Shown here: piece after piece, positions 20,401 through 29,100 of the stretch | How the letters are laid out: each line of letters begins with the position of its first letter | How positions within the stretch are numbered: the first letter of the stretch is position 1 | DNA from: W0P28-013 sp051870755 | Lineage (GTDB): Bacteria > Bacteroidota > Bacteroidia > Bacteroidales > Paludibacteraceae | NCBI GenBank assembly: GCA_051870755.1 | Contig: JBJECE010000008.1 | Span: 1 to 64,000, forward strand | Direction: 5' to 3' | Length of the DNA: 64,000 nt | Position numbers and translations under genes: made by a program | The notes under the pieces: generated by a model | What the model was told of the DNA's origin: nothing | The model's input: the letters and a program-made list of their open reading frames with translations, nothing else | The model's database searches: none

Positions 20401-21269
20401 TAGGTTTGCTCTTCGCCGTGGTCTTTGCTCGGGTCGAAACCGCCCCATTTTTTGTTATTCACATACAACTCGTCGATTTTCGAACTGTAAATCAGTTCCA
20501 CATCATCTACGTAGAGCGAGTTACCATCGTACAAACCGCTGGTGGCGCGGAAGTTGGGGTAGTTGCCTGCCGAAAAAATGACATTGCATTTGGCAGGTTT
20601 GTCGTTGCTGTTGTAGTAGATGGGCACTTTTATCAACGTCCAATCGTTGTAGGCTTTTTTCTCTTTTACCCAACCTTCGGCTATTTGCGTGGCGTAGGTC
20701 GATGTGGTACATTCGTTGCCGTCGGTGGCTTGGCGTATGTCCGATTCCTCGTCGGTATGCGACACCGCCGTACAACTGCCGTTTTTGCCTTTGTACGAAG
20801 TACCTTGAGCCGTGCCTTTCCACGAGTAGAACACAATGTTGAAATACTCGTTTTCGACGTTGGCGCCGGTGCGTTTTATCCATACATACATCGAGTCGGG
20901 ACGATAGGTAAAACTGATACCGCCGCTTGTGCCGGCAGTAGCTTCGCTCACTTTGGTCAAACTCTCGATGTACACCCACGGCTGACCGAGCGCAAAGTAA
21001 CCCGGCGATGTTTCCACAATGCCGGCGGCACCGATGGCTTGGTCTTGAGCCATGGCGCAATAGTTGCCTGTGCGTCCGGTTTCGCGGTGCGCAAAGTTGA
21101 ATTTGAAACCAAATTGTGTTACGTTCGAAAAATTCCAATTCGAGGGCTGTATATTGCCATCGAATGGTGCGCCGTTCCACTCTTCGAAACTGCTGTTGGG
21201 CAGTTGCTGAGCCGTGCCGGCACCGATGGCGGAAAGCACTAAAAATATGGTGAAAATATAGCGTTTCAT
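11448..21269 (-). CDS. Giant secreted protein with ~30 cadherin-like beta-sandwich repeats and a T9SS-type tail
   Basis: 3273 residues from ATG 21269 (MKRYIFTIFLVLSAIGAGTA signal peptide); an upstream in-frame ATG at 21305 would precede the signal peptide and is less likely. Residues ~22-260 are a carbohydrate-binding-like domain (LPNSSFEEWNG ... SNWNF), and a second copy (NADFEAWSAAA) interrupts the array near the middle. By eye I count about 30 repeats of 80-100 residues with the pattern LxxIxxxGxxxxxFdxxxxxYxxxLPxGTxxLPxIt ... VTAEDGxxxTYTIxF, as in the cadherin-like beta-sandwich family (PF12733). The last ~85 residues (SIGLFDTAGRLLTLREV ... VLIYAFYYNGKKVIAQGKF) look like a T9SS type A sorting domain. 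Likely a very long surface fibre or adhesin (inference). It follows the 969-aa protein gene by 53 bases and is closed by a terminator. Confidence 0.88.
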   Translation of the reverse strand: MKRYIFTIFLVLSAIGAGTAQQLPNSSFEEWNGAPFDGNIQPSNWNFSNVTQFGFKFNFAHRETGRTGNYCAMAQDQAIGAAGIVETSPGYFALGQPWVYIESLTKVSEATAGTSGGISFTYRPDSMYVWIKRTGANVENEYFNIVFYSWKGTAQGTSYKGKNGSCTAVSHTDEESDIRQATDGNECTTSTYATQIAEGWVKEKKAYNDWTLIKVPIYYNSNDKPAKCNVIFSAGNYPNFRATSGLYDGNSLYVDDVELIYSSKIDELYVNNKKWGGFDPSKDHGEEQTYALGLGATDIPDLFAKRGVGAITNCKGTTANFSGRVLSGSEITIDKTGATVGGNPITITVKSEDGKKTSVYKIKFVAEQSSNSRPASISYTINGVTTAIPNFSGYITSYNVELPYGTTEAPVIDPATNIVKGDDGQTIVVTQATSPSSTAIVKVTAANGATSTYTIAFSVGLLTDNTLKNILIDGSSLPGFAPTKTNYTVELPLGTTALPAITPISAYAQGEQTITVSNGVTIAGDNCSGTYNIAVKAPGNSTTRTYKLSFKITASTYSYLQDLQIDGTTIAGWDPENVFTYYINLPLGTSALPAITWTKGDSYQTVTSDASSMSGTDGTYKITVTAASGAQSIYKIVFATAKSSIATLNGIYLNGTLLPDFAPSTLNYAYELPIGTTALPTITCAKGDNYQSDPTIMTNGVDGTTRIIVTAQDGSTKTYTIVFSVKQANSTALKSLEVAGYPFEFDANVLEYNILLNRGTTTLPTITYVPDDEFQKITRKDGGVNGDTKITVKAQTGATATYIIHFAVEQSSDAALADIKLNGESIENFDKETLSYAIELAAGTTALPAITYVKGDYAQTVQLIKGDLNGATLLQVTAEDGTQRTYTLTFSVLKSANAFLNGIFIDGAPLVDFDQEVFAYTYILDTTVIKQCPTITVDKNAGQSISIVKPQLLGTATIVVTPEIGTPNSYTIQFTDRALKSDSRLNNILIGGSDLPAFDRDVLQYTISLPDGTTIAPDIVPVKSDASQQTLVAANGLNATSYITVTAENGATSTYAITFDLAKSSDATLRNIKLDGSPIAGFDSNTFAYTNTLPVGATHAPTLTFEGNADGQTYIVSEPALTGTAQIIVTAADRTTRNIYTVTHIASERSDANIQGIDLDGAPIAGFAPDNYDYIVTTNAHTAAPALALNIDSTQYIAIADGGLNGSQIVVTAENGAQATYTIGYDLQPDNDVTLRDLQIYNGDEFVSISGFDPVQHFYTDSLAWRTQAVPSIHAIGNSQGQTITIYYGAVNDTTTIRVTAEDGIHHADYHILFAVRQSTQTALENLMVDEAELQPDFDPNTLDYTAKLPYGISAVPTIRWEQGKEGQLTITEQRIVVSEAGLRDTAHVTVIAENGDTRTYNIAFEVAASSQDNLLNYYVVDGIGMFTDLDAAIELPYGSTAMPTITCFKKYDEQTILIDNGGIYAPTTITVKANRADVADAVYTLRPTIAKAQAALSGISVNGKPIENFDPEKHQYIVSVDNAAGEQPTLDYTFDNATATVDDVTTNTKYTTIPVSGKDDNSTAVYTVYYFYTQDTIPNADFEAWSAAATYASANKPTGWTTIADVVDATDIKSSFTIAGLPIGSLITKGTYKPNQEVTQNGDQAVLKTVYSSVLAGSIPGVITLGEMTATLNDGSSSTSVFGGIPFRNTPDAVSMRYNPVSNSGVAGIRFAYSINNGKYLKEFIDGNFNNTWKTMNLSLLDNTIEAPALMNIIINSCESDNASTLQNKAASEMLVDWVRFAYNSQIANIYVNEQATTGFQGKYDGGWIQAVKIDADLQGAPILTFEGVTRDQEYTYTYGEEQENCSGDYKTRVVNITSKAEDGTLSRYIVNLNRPFSANADLQGIIIDGDTLDGFAAKTFDYTISVANGTVRTPDITAIRGSMHQTVRFATNGLNDTIIVTAENGAVQRYVLTFVELHSNDATLANIAIDGEHNDFTFDAATENYDVRLAATATLPKVTYQKRSDGQSVTLSAADTTRLTVTAENGIDTKTYTIRFVWDAVATSGKLANMAVVANQPLQGFDKDVFDYHYSTNERPATICERIDATDTITQTIAGDSVVWQVRGTESHTYKLTFDRTPDNNTDLAGILVNGTALSAFNSNINEYIVETNRPVVVQAIQSTDAQQLAVQFDLYDAPAQNGTFAKALFTVTAEDGLTQNTTTVYLRRIKSDNALLSAIMLNGDTLRTTASAYTADRNFAPEAFNYNITLRCANPKIEEPDMPHLTFAAGDAAQTIQLEYNGLNATSYITVTAEDQTENVYTLNFVSEKSGNADLTGIAVNNVAIATFQPEITEYDVTLTQNAIPEISYTTADRFQQQIELTINQSQAVYTVTAEDGTTKTYTVRFHAPEGSHNALLSQIEIDAQPLADFAPTTTFYSVLLPAGTETLPDIVAIVGEATQIVVINYNDGLRDTTDIVVTAGDGYTHQIYQIYFDVALSDNAQLDMIYLRGDSLLTGNDNFAADRNFDTNQYAYNITLPVGTRMLPNISYTKGDKWQTVTIDTVSHAPYAATIALDVTAENGNSTRYTLHFDIEKSAVDTLGNIYLTINGIDEPLVLSGTGYTADHAFAGTTDDYHLTWQVGTRDIVTINYDKGDAYQTVEVVRQLTALTDTAIIRVTAENGNERTYSIYSQLLLSAVDSLKNVFFDDLPFAAFDAGTLVYDITLPHGTTTLPIITWEQGDAYQNVALDSLFTDDLSGHYTLTVTAEDGTTNIYTFNISVAKSGNALLHNILVDGVGINGFSDDKSDYSITLPYGTTNLPEITWETGDAGQTVTLVSDGTIASGVQIVITAEDGTTTMTYNLTFVIALSDNALLDNIFIGGEALDSLATGFVVDATFESQQYEYNVVFPYGTKALPAITWQAQLPDSEYKSITLTNADDALHGTSVITVVSQDEMQTNEYMLHFSVALSDNNKLKDLYLADIVYPEFDPLFNPDTTEYALVFEIGTSERNFPTLDHVRYVKGDEDQTVTLSYATMQKDTVITNTTFVLQHTGIVQHQQAGDIVYDTIAAGTLVTVAAGDTLRTTIDADNRAVILVSVKAQNGSTNVYVVSSSVALSDNSLLKDIVINGLSLKNFEPETFDYTYIILRGSAIPVIEGIAMQPDKQTVEYGEDAANANVKYIYCSAEDGSYSTYTITFVESESNPGDEPTLEDVCWTALGGGAFKASTSRNGVSIGLFDTAGRLLTLREVPLVDPNDNICEPGAAGAVFQLQRTGKVLIYAFYYNGKKVIAQGKFVY
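11735..20480 (-). repeat. Coding array of about 30 beta-sandwich repeats, interrupted once
   Basis: Protein-level tandem repeats inside the giant gene, each encoded by roughly 240-300 bases. The units are diverged in sequence and no long identical DNA stretches were noticed between them, which suggests an old array. The most regular units (SDNALLDNIFIGGE, SGNALLHNILVDG, SDNAQLDMIYLRGD starts) lie in the C-terminal third. Confidence 0.75.
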
Positions 21270-21322
21270 AGAATGTGTATTTGCAATTTTAATTAAGTTG
21301 AACATGACTTACCCGCCCCATT

Positions 21323-24232
21323 TTATTCGACGGTGATGTTTACCGGTATTTCTACCGTGATTATTTCGCACAACTCCAAATTAGCCGGCGTGAATGTTGC
21401 CCGCAATGTCCAAATGCAGGCGTTGAGTGCGGTCGGTGCCGAGGCATCGAAATCCCATGTGCCGGCTACCGACGATTCGGTGTGAACCCGACTGCGAATT
21501 TCGCTCAAGGCGATGCTGCTGCCTGCCGGTATGCTGATGGGCTCGGTGGCGGCAAAAAAGTTGGCGCGGGTTTTGCGCAACACAATGTTGTAGGTTACTT
21601 CGTCGGCCGGCAGATAGTTGTGGTTGCCGTCCTGCGTGGCGCTGATGACCAATTCGGTGCCGAGCGCTGCCGCTGTGGCGGTGATGTCGAGCGCGTTGTT
21701 GCTGCCAACCGAAGCGTAAGCGGCGCCGCTGCCCGATAGCGTGTAAGTTACGGCCAGGTTCGACGTGGCGTAAGCATCGAGGCTGATGCTGTCCATCACA
21801 CCCAAGCTGTCGGGCATCGACCATACGATGCGCTGTGCTTTACGCAGCACGTCGATGGCTACCGAGTCGGTGGCGTTGTCGTACAAATTTTGATTGAATG
21901 GCACAAAGGTGATTTCGTATTTCACACCTGTGCCGGCGTTGGGTATTATGCGTTTGTTAGTCCACATAAAGTCGCCCGCGATGGGGTCGCCGCTGATGGT
22001 GACGGCCTGACCGCCCTCCAGCGCTACATCGCTCAACGGTTGCTCGTAGGTGATGGAGTTGCCGGCTGTCGGCAGTGTCAGGGTGGGCACGCCTTTGAAT
22101 ATGCGCATCGTCAGCGTTATCGGGGTAGCATCGAGGTACAGGTCGTTTCCAGAGCAGCGCGCCGTGATGGTAACCACCGTGTCGGCTTGCAGATAGACAA
22201 GTTTGTTGTCCGCGTCGAGTGTTACGATGGTTTCGTCCGAAATTTCGTACACGATGGGCAATCCCGACACGGGATTCACTTTGTTCAGCGTCCATGTTTG
22301 CGTGGTGGCCACCGAATCGCGCAACGACCAACTGAGGTTTTGCGTGCGCTTGCTCACCGTGGTGGTGATGGGAATGTTCAAATAGCCGTCTTTGTCGTTG
22401 CCTATGCGCAGCGTTTCGCTGTCGCTCGCTATGGCTGTCGGCGTGTAAATCACTTGCACATCGATGGTGCCGTAGTCGCCGCAGTCGTTGCCGATGGTGG
22501 CTGGCGTAACACGAAACTCATCGTTGCCGCTGACTATTTCGGCGGTTACTATATCCTGAATGTTCGAATAGTTGACTCTGATAGTCTTTGTGGTGGTGGT
22601 GCCATACTGCGCCTCGATGTTCAGACTGCTGACGTTGGCTTCCAAAAAGTGGGCGCGCGTTACTTGGACGTTTTTGAAATATTTTTTGCCGGTGGCGCCG
22701 GTTTCGGTGTATAACTGAATTTTGGTGGCGTTGCGATCTAATTCGAATGGGCCAAACTGATAATAAGTATCTTTTTTGCTGAATTTGCAGGTGCCTATTT
22801 TTTCTATCCACGAACCATTTACATATTGTTTGACGTAAAGGTCGCCGCCCCAAAATAACGCAATAGCCTCACATTTGGCATCGAATGTCAATGCTCCGGC
22901 GGGACTGCCGTCGAGCGTGTATTCTTTATTGCTGATGGTCGAAAAATTGCGTTCGGTAGCATCGTCAAGCACAAATGGCTCGTCGAGGCAACTGGCGTTG
23001 GGGTCGCGCACGCGTATGGTGCGGGTGTACGAGGTGCCGGCGTAGGTCGCGTCGCCGGCCTGCACGGCTTTGATGGTGGCGGTGCCGACGTTCGATGTCG
23101 ATATGGTCAGCACGTCGCCCGACAGCGACACCACATTGCCTGCGTTCTCCACCAATTCGTAGGTGATGGGCAACCCTACCGACGAGGTGGCGGTGAGTGT
23201 CGTGGCAGCATCGCCCCACTTGAAGTTGAGGCCTTGTGTCCAACTGATTTTTTGGGTCAGCAGATTGGTAACTTCCAAATGCAGCGTGTCGCGCACTTCG
23301 GCGTACTTGGTGTCGCCGGCTTGGTAGGCTATGATGTCGGCTGTGCCGGCGGCTACGGCTATCAGTTGGCCGTTCTCGATTTTCAGCACCGATTCGTCAG
23401 TCGATTTCAGTTCGGTGAATGGCAAACCGCTCGATGCTTGTACAAACGGACTCTCGATGGTGTCGCCGCGCGAGAGCATGGTTACGCTCTCGTCCCACCA
23501 ACTGATGTATTGCTGAATGGAATCGCCTGTGCCTTTTAGCGTAATGGTTGCCCATTCCGATTTGTCGTCGTTTGATACGGTTACGATGGCCGTTTTCTCG
23601 CCCTTGGTCTGTGGGTGAAAATCGACGGTTATCTCTTCCGAACCGTAGTTGCAGAGCGATGCGTTGATGCTCATTGGCGCAATGGTATCCTCAGAAGAAA
23701 TGCTGAAGTCGGTGGCGTTGTCGATGGACAGCGTGAGCGTATCAACATTGCTCCAATTGATGGTGAATTTCGTGTCGGTTGACGAACTTTCTACCGCTAA
23801 TGTGCCACATTCCACCGGATTTGCCGACGACTCGACGTAAGTGGCTTGGGTAACTTTGACGTTTTTAATGTATTTGTTTAGGGTACCTGAACTCTTAAAT
23901 TTGATTTGAGTGGCTTTGACATCCAAAGTCATAGTATATGTCTGAAAACTTGTAGTAAGACTACTTGTGGTGCTTACTTCTGTTTCTGTGCCGTTAACCG
24001 TTTGCGAAACAATAATCTTGGGATTACTCGCCCAACTTGATGACGATTTTGCTTCAAAAGTAAGAGTGGCGGCGGGCCCTGTGAGAGTGTATGTTTTAGT
24101 GTCTGTGTTTATGGTTCCAAAAGTAACTTGATCAGGAGCGTCGAGTACATAGCATTCCGCCCAAGTTTGTGGCGCAAAACCGGTCAGGAGCAGCAGTATG
24201 GTGGCTATGATAAGTGTGTAATTTTTTTTCAT
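21323..24232 (-). CDS. Secreted multi-domain Ig-like protein, partner of the giant adhesin
   Basis: 969 residues from ATG 24232, chosen because it begins a clean signal peptide (MKKNYTLIIATILLLLTGF, cleavage near QTWAE). Two copies of a ~130-residue beta domain start at CYVLDAPDQVTFGTI and CLDEPFVLDDATERNF. Each is followed by an ASPM/Hydin-like Ig segment (DTLTLSIDNATDFSISSED; DIVTAEIVSGNDEFRVTP) and BIG/MBG-type Ig repeats (QKISWTQGL, QNLSWSLRD, QRIVWSMPD). The protein ends in a beta strand (EIPVNITVE) with no recognisable T9SS sorting domain, so it is probably periplasmic, or exported by or with another protein. It precedes the giant gene by 53 bases on the same strand. Function unknown; adhesion is a guess from the domains. 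Confidence 0.82.
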   Translation of the reverse strand: MKKNYTLIIATILLLLTGFAPQTWAECYVLDAPDQVTFGTINTDTKTYTLTGPAATLTFEAKSSSSWASNPKIIVSQTVNGTETEVSTTSSLTTSFQTYTMTLDVKATQIKFKSSGTLNKYIKNVKVTQATYVESSANPVECGTLAVESSSTDTKFTINWSNVDTLTLSIDNATDFSISSEDTIAPMSINASLCNYGSEEITVDFHPQTKGEKTAIVTVSNDDKSEWATITLKGTGDSIQQYISWWDESVTMLSRGDTIESPFVQASSGLPFTELKSTDESVLKIENGQLIAVAAGTADIIAYQAGDTKYAEVRDTLHLEVTNLLTQKISWTQGLNFKWGDAATTLTATSSVGLPITYELVENAGNVVSLSGDVLTISTSNVGTATIKAVQAGDATYAGTSYTRTIRVRDPNASCLDEPFVLDDATERNFSTISNKEYTLDGSPAGALTFDAKCEAIALFWGGDLYVKQYVNGSWIEKIGTCKFSKKDTYYQFGPFELDRNATKIQLYTETGATGKKYFKNVQVTRAHFLEANVSSLNIEAQYGTTTTKTIRVNYSNIQDIVTAEIVSGNDEFRVTPATIGNDCGDYGTIDVQVIYTPTAIASDSETLRIGNDKDGYLNIPITTTVSKRTQNLSWSLRDSVATTQTWTLNKVNPVSGLPIVYEISDETIVTLDADNKLVYLQADTVVTITARCSGNDLYLDATPITLTMRIFKGVPTLTLPTAGNSITYEQPLSDVALEGGQAVTISGDPIAGDFMWTNKRIIPNAGTGVKYEITFVPFNQNLYDNATDSVAIDVLRKAQRIVWSMPDSLGVMDSISLDAYATSNLAVTYTLSGSGAAYASVGSNNALDITATAAALGTELVISATQDGNHNYLPADEVTYNIVLRKTRANFFAATEPISIPAGSSIALSEIRSRVHTESSVAGTWDFDASAPTALNACIWTLRATFTPANLELCEIITVEIPVNITVE

Positions 24233-24351
24233 ATTTGTCGTTTTTGTTAATTGAGAAAACGAATTATTTCTGTGTTGGGTGTTGCGCATACGCACAAAAC
24301 CGTCATGCCCAACGTGCCGAAGCAGGTGGGCGTGCAATCAACGGAAATAAT

Positions 24352-24720
24352 TCAACCGGAATAGAGTGAAATGCGCACCAAATGGCGCTGTGGAAGGTCT
24401 TTCGCAACCTCCATCAGGTGGCGGAGATTGGCCAAGTTCACTGCCATGTAGGCCTCGAAAGCGTCGCGCGCTTGTTGGGTACTGCGCCGCACACTATCGC
24501 ACATCCGACACAATGCCAAACAGATGCGCCCACGCTCACGACGACTGTGCGGCGTGGTACCGCCGGCGCTTGTCGCATAGCAGGTTACGACGTTCGACGG
24601 CTTTTTGACCGAACAAAACATCTCGTTGTGCAGGCTGGCAAAACTTGCCCAGAAAAACCAATAGACAAGTCCCTTGTAAAGGGTCAGAATGATATTTTTG
24701 ACAAAATGTATAGCACGCAT
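24352..24720 (-). CDS. Doubtful 122-aa ORF, hypothetical
   Basis: MRAIHFVKNIILTLYKGLVYWFFWASFASL gives a hydrophobic start, followed by a Cys/Arg-rich part and a helical C-terminus (ARDAFEAYMAVNLANLRHLMEV). A possible -7 element TATCTTTG lies 21-28 bases upstream (complement of 24741-24748), which is the only positive evidence. The composition differs from neighbours, no family is recognised, and overlapping ORFs on the other strand are equally open. It may be non-coding. Confidence 0.25.
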   Translation of the reverse strand: MRAIHFVKNIILTLYKGLVYWFFWASFASLHNEMFCSVKKPSNVVTCYATSAGGTTPHSRRERGRICLALCRMCDSVRRSTQQARDAFEAYMAVNLANLRHLMEVAKDLPQRHLVRISLYSG

Positions 24721-25182
24721 AGGCTAATCATTTTACGATGCAAAGATATAATTTTATTTTTTACCAACCTAAAATATGTTGTAAAAAATGCACTTTTGGA
24801 AGTCTATATATTGATAATCAGTATATTAGTGTTTTGCGGATTATTAAAATAAGTTAAAATTCGGCGGTTTTGGCGGGCTTTTAGCGGTGTTTTTTCAGCC
24901 TGCTTGGCGGCGAAAATGTCAATTTTTTGGCATTTCGCTTGCAGATGCCTATATATAAATAGGGTGTATGCGGAAAAATAGGGCGTTTGAGGTGGCGTGC
25001 ATCGGATGTCGGCAGGGAACAAACGGCGGCAGTTTGGTCGGGTTTGCTAAAAAAAGTGGTTTGATTTTTTGTTATAAAAAATAAATTTGTAACTTTGTAC
25101 TCGGCGGTGTGGCGGGTCGGTATGTGTGGCGCGCGCCCGTTGAGAAATAGTGTCCGGAATGTTGAATAAAAATTGTAATTGT
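24721..25182. other. Long AT-rich intergenic region
   Basis: About 460 bases between the doubtful ORF and the beta-propeller gene. Bases 24740-24860 are strongly AT-rich with no convincing ORF. The 3' part holds the promoter at 25068-25097. I see no tRNA, no tandem repeat and no clear terminator. Confidence 0.6.
25068..25097 (+). promoter_or_regulatory. Promoter of the beta-propeller / amidase operon
   Basis: TTTG at 25068-25071, 18-base spacer, TAACTTTG at 25090-25097; fits the Bacteroidota consensus. The start codon is at 25183, leaving a leader of about 80 bases. Confidence 0.65.
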
Positions 25183-26088
25183 ATGAAAATCAGGATTTTA
25201 TTATTGTTTGCTGCCTGCTTGCCGATGTTGGCTTTTGCGCAGGTCGAAATCGAATCTATAGAAGAGGTGGCTGCGGCTGCGCAACCCGTTTTTTCGGCGA
25301 ATGGTGCCGTTTTGTTGCTCTCGGGTGTCGATGGTCGAAAAGGGTTGTTTGCCTACGATATGGCGACGCGCCAAACAACATTTATCGCAGATACCGAAGC
25401 GGCCGAGCCCGATGCGGTGCTGTCGGATGGCGGTACGACGGTGGCTTTTCGCCAAGTGGCCTACCAAAATCACATGCCTTATACGTCGATAAAGGCTAAA
25501 AATATGAAGACCGGCACGCTGTATGAGATTGATGCTCCGAGCGCACGCCGCCACGCATTCGCTTTCGCCGGCGGCAAAGTGAAGGTGGCCAAACGTACCA
25601 CCATCAGTTCCGTGCGCATACTGAACGATGTGCGCCAAGTGGAACACGAGTATGTGCTGACGATTGAGGACCAGGATTTGGTGTTGTACGATGGCAACAA
25701 GCGCCGCGTGTTGAATCCGCAAGGCAAAGGGAGTTATATTTGGGAGCGCATTTCGCCCGACCAAAAACATATTGTGTACATGGCCATACACAAAAATTGC
25801 CATACTTTTGTGGCCAATATCGATGGTAGCAATCCGATTGATTTGGGCTATATTGGCGCGCCGGTGTGGTATGACAACGACATGATAGTCGGCATGCTCG
25901 ATTTGGACGATGGCCAAACGATTGTGAAATCGGAGTTGGTGGCCATTCGCATCGATGGCACGCAACGCCAAATACTTGCCACACCGCAACAGCCGCACGC
26001 CATGTATCCGGCGGCCAATGCCAAGGCGGCAGCCATCGCTTTCGAAAATGATGGCAAAATCTACCTGATGAAACTCAAAAAACGATAA
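25183..26088 (+). CDS. Exported TolB/WD40-like beta-propeller protein
   Basis: 301 residues from ATG 25183, where a clean signal peptide begins (MKIRILLLFAACLPMLAFAQ); in-frame ATGs 24 and 33 bases upstream would add a Cys/Asn-rich tail before it. The body has repeated propeller-like units: PVFSANGAVLLLSGVDG, AVLSDGGTTVAFRQV, RISPDQKHIVYMAI, AAAIAFENDGKIYLMKL, of the kind in TolB/PD40 repeats. Predicted periplasmic or secreted, role unknown. No T9SS tail. The amidase gene follows after 24 bases, so the two are probably expressed together and may act on the cell wall (inference). Confidence 0.8.
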   Translation: MKIRILLLFAACLPMLAFAQVEIESIEEVAAAAQPVFSANGAVLLLSGVDGRKGLFAYDMATRQTTFIADTEAAEPDAVLSDGGTTVAFRQVAYQNHMPYTSIKAKNMKTGTLYEIDAPSARRHAFAFAGGKVKVAKRTTISSVRILNDVRQVEHEYVLTIEDQDLVLYDGNKRRVLNPQGKGSYIWERISPDQKHIVYMAIHKNCHTFVANIDGSNPIDLGYIGAPVWYDNDMIVGMLDLDDGQTIVKSELVAIRIDGTQRQILATPQQPHAMYPAANAKAAAIAFENDGKIYLMKLKKR

Positions 26089-26112
26089 TTTCCAACCTAA
26101 ACGAACACGGAT

Positions 26113-29100
26113 ATGAAACGCATAGTGTTTTTGGTGGAACTTGTCGTGCTGGGAGTGGCGTCGGTGTGCGGTGCCACGCCGCGCATCTATATTAACCCGG
26201 GGCATGGCGGCTACAACGTCCAAAACGACCGAAATATCGTAACGATTCCGTATGCGGCGGGCGATACGCAAGGTTTTTGGGAGTCGATGGCGAACCTCAA
26301 CAAAGGGCTGTATCTGAAACAGTTACTCGAAGAGCGTGGCTTCACGGTGTATATCTCGCGCACCGACAATCGTAGCGGTTACCGCGACGATACGTCGCTT
26401 GGTACGGCCTATGGCGACCGGCCACTCTCCACCATTGCGCGCGAGGCAAGCAGCAACGCCGATTTCTTTCTGTCGATACACAGCAATGCCGGTGGCGGCA
26501 GCGGCGCTGTGAACTACTTGCTGCTGATGCTGACAGGCACGTCGGGTAGTGGCGATTGGGGTACGTCGTTCAAATATGATGAGGCAAAAACGGCCGCCAC
26601 TGCGTGTTGGCCGTATCTCTACGGCGGCAACGAACTGACCGAATGGACAAGCACGTCGCAACGCATCATGTCGTACGAAACTTATACGGTCATCTCACCA
26701 AATTATTTGACCATTCCCGGATTTTTGTCGGAAGGCGAGTTTCACGACTACAAGCCCGAAACCCACCGATTGCTGAACAAGGATTATTGCCAATTGGAAG
26801 CCTATCGATTCATGCAGTTTTTCTGCGATTATTATGGCGTGTCGTGCCCTGCAACAGGCGTCGTTTGTGGCGATGTGCGCGATAGCGTCGAGATGACCAA
26901 TGCGCTTTATCTGCCGGCAAAAGCGGGTTCGAAAGATGTCTATTCGCCGTTGAATGGCGCCACGGTGCAACTATACAATGCGAGCGATGCACTTGTTGGC
27001 ACCTACACCACCGACTCCAATTACAATGGCGTATATGTGTTTTGGGATGTTGCGCCGGGCAACTATAAGTTGCGTTACACGGCGACCAATCATCAATCGT
27101 TGGAGCAGTCGGTAACTGTAACGGCAGGCCGGATAACCACCAAAAAGGTGTTTCTGGCCGAAGGCGCCGACCCCGAACCGCTTGAACCGATCGGCACGTT
27201 GTATCAAAAACTTTTGTCGGAGGAGACTGGCGCGTGGCTGAACGACAAAGGTATTCGCCGTGCGTTGCTGTCGGGCGACAAGATGTATGTGCTTACCGCC
27301 GATAGTCGTATCGTAGTGGTAGATGCGCTTCGCAGCGACAGCCTTGCGGAGTTGTCCACAGCGGGAATCGTCGCCGACAAATTGAAAGTGAGCGATATAG
27401 CCTTTACGTCCGACAATGTATTGTTTGGCTGTACGCTCGATTCTACCTCATTTGATCCGAAAAATAGTTGGCGTGTGTATAAATGGAATAGCGATGATGC
27501 AGCGCCGGTGCAAGTGCTGGCATCGGCCACGACTGCCACGTCGGGTAACTATATTGGCGCTTACACGGGTTCGACCTTTTGCGTGGTGGGTACAGCGGAC
27601 AATTTCAAAATTTATACTGTTGCACAAACAGTCGGCGATTCCAAAAATACGCGCATTGTGTTGCACGATGGCACTTCGACTTTGTACAATAAGAACGATG
27701 GCGCGTTTGTCGATGCGGTTGGTAACGATGTGCGCATGGTGGCGTCGCCGTTTAGCGCAAATCAGTTTTTCGTCGATAGTAAAACGATCTATCCGGTGCC
27801 ATATACTTGTGTGTGGACGACAGCCGAAACCTTTACCGTTGGCGATAGTTTCGAACATGAAAATGTGGCTGTGTCGGGCGGCACGTTCTGCAAATATCAA
27901 GGCCATACGCTCTATGTTACACCAACTTGTGGCGAAAAATTGGGCGTACATATCTACGACGTAACCAATGGCATGTCGGCGGCATCGCTGCTGGCAACGT
28001 TGTACCCGACGGGCGAGTTGTTGCCGGCCGATGCTGCGTATATGACGGCAGCGGCCGAAGAGTATGGCACCGATTTGCGTGTAACGCTTTTTGCGCAAGG
28101 GCTTGGCATCGTGCGTTGGTTGTTGTCGCAGACTGCTTTTGCCGACGAAGGCACCGATGAACCGACCATCGTGCAAGGTGCCGACATTTATGCGTCCGAG
28201 TTGCAGTTGGCCAAAACCGATAACACCTACACTTTCTTGTTTTTGCTGAACGAAAATGCGACGGATGTGGAACTGCAACTGATTTACGAAAACGCGGTGG
28301 TGTTCAGCAAATCGTATGGGGCGCAATCGAAAGGCAACGTGGCGGTTCATTTGGACGAAAAGGATATTGTGTGGCCGGATTTCCATGCCGACAATCATCT
28401 GACGTGGGCTGTGAAAGCGACGGCGCGTGCCGTCACCGCTGTTACGGTGCTGAACGATGAATCTGTGTCGTATCAGTTGTTCGCGCCTTATGGTTTGGAC
28501 ATCGACCGCAATCCCGAAAATGCAACTTTCGGGCATCTCTATGCGCTGAATTCCAAAGCGGGCACTTGTGCCGCCGGTCGCACTACGGCGCAAGGCTTGT
28601 TTGCCTATCAGGCCGACATGAGTCCGATAAACGCATCGGCGTATGCCGGCGGCATCGCTTGGGGTGCGTCCAATAGTCCCTACCGATTGAGCGTGGCACC
28701 CGATGGCGATGTCTATTTGTGCGATTGGTCGGATGCACATGCCGGCGTTTGGGTGGCCGATGCTGCAAACCTTTCGGGCAATTTTGCGCCTTTGTTTGAT
28801 GCTAATAATCAGTTAAACAGTGGAATAGCCAAAACGTCTGCCGGCGATACCATCCATGGCAGCATCTCGTCGTGCTGTGTGCTTGGCGATGGCGCCGACC
28901 GCGTGCTTTATACGCTCGACGAAGATTATCTTGTCAATGGCAAAACACTCAATATTTTGAAATACAATATCGGCGAAGCCGCCTCGTGGGCGCAACCACC
29001 ATCCGACGTCGCATTCAAAAACGGGAATGGTTTCGTGGTGAATGGCAATGTGGATATTGCACCCGATGGTAACGGTGGTTGGTGGATTATGCAATATCGC

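Noticed and set aside
11735..20480. CRISPR-like or DNA tandem repeat array in the long repetitive region
   Set aside because: The repetition is at protein level in one open frame, with diverged 240-300 base units and no short identical repeats with spacers.
24382..24852. A 156-codon plus-strand ORF over the intergenic region
   Set aside because: No promoter or motif, and it runs into AT-rich sequence with a changed composition; no better than chance.
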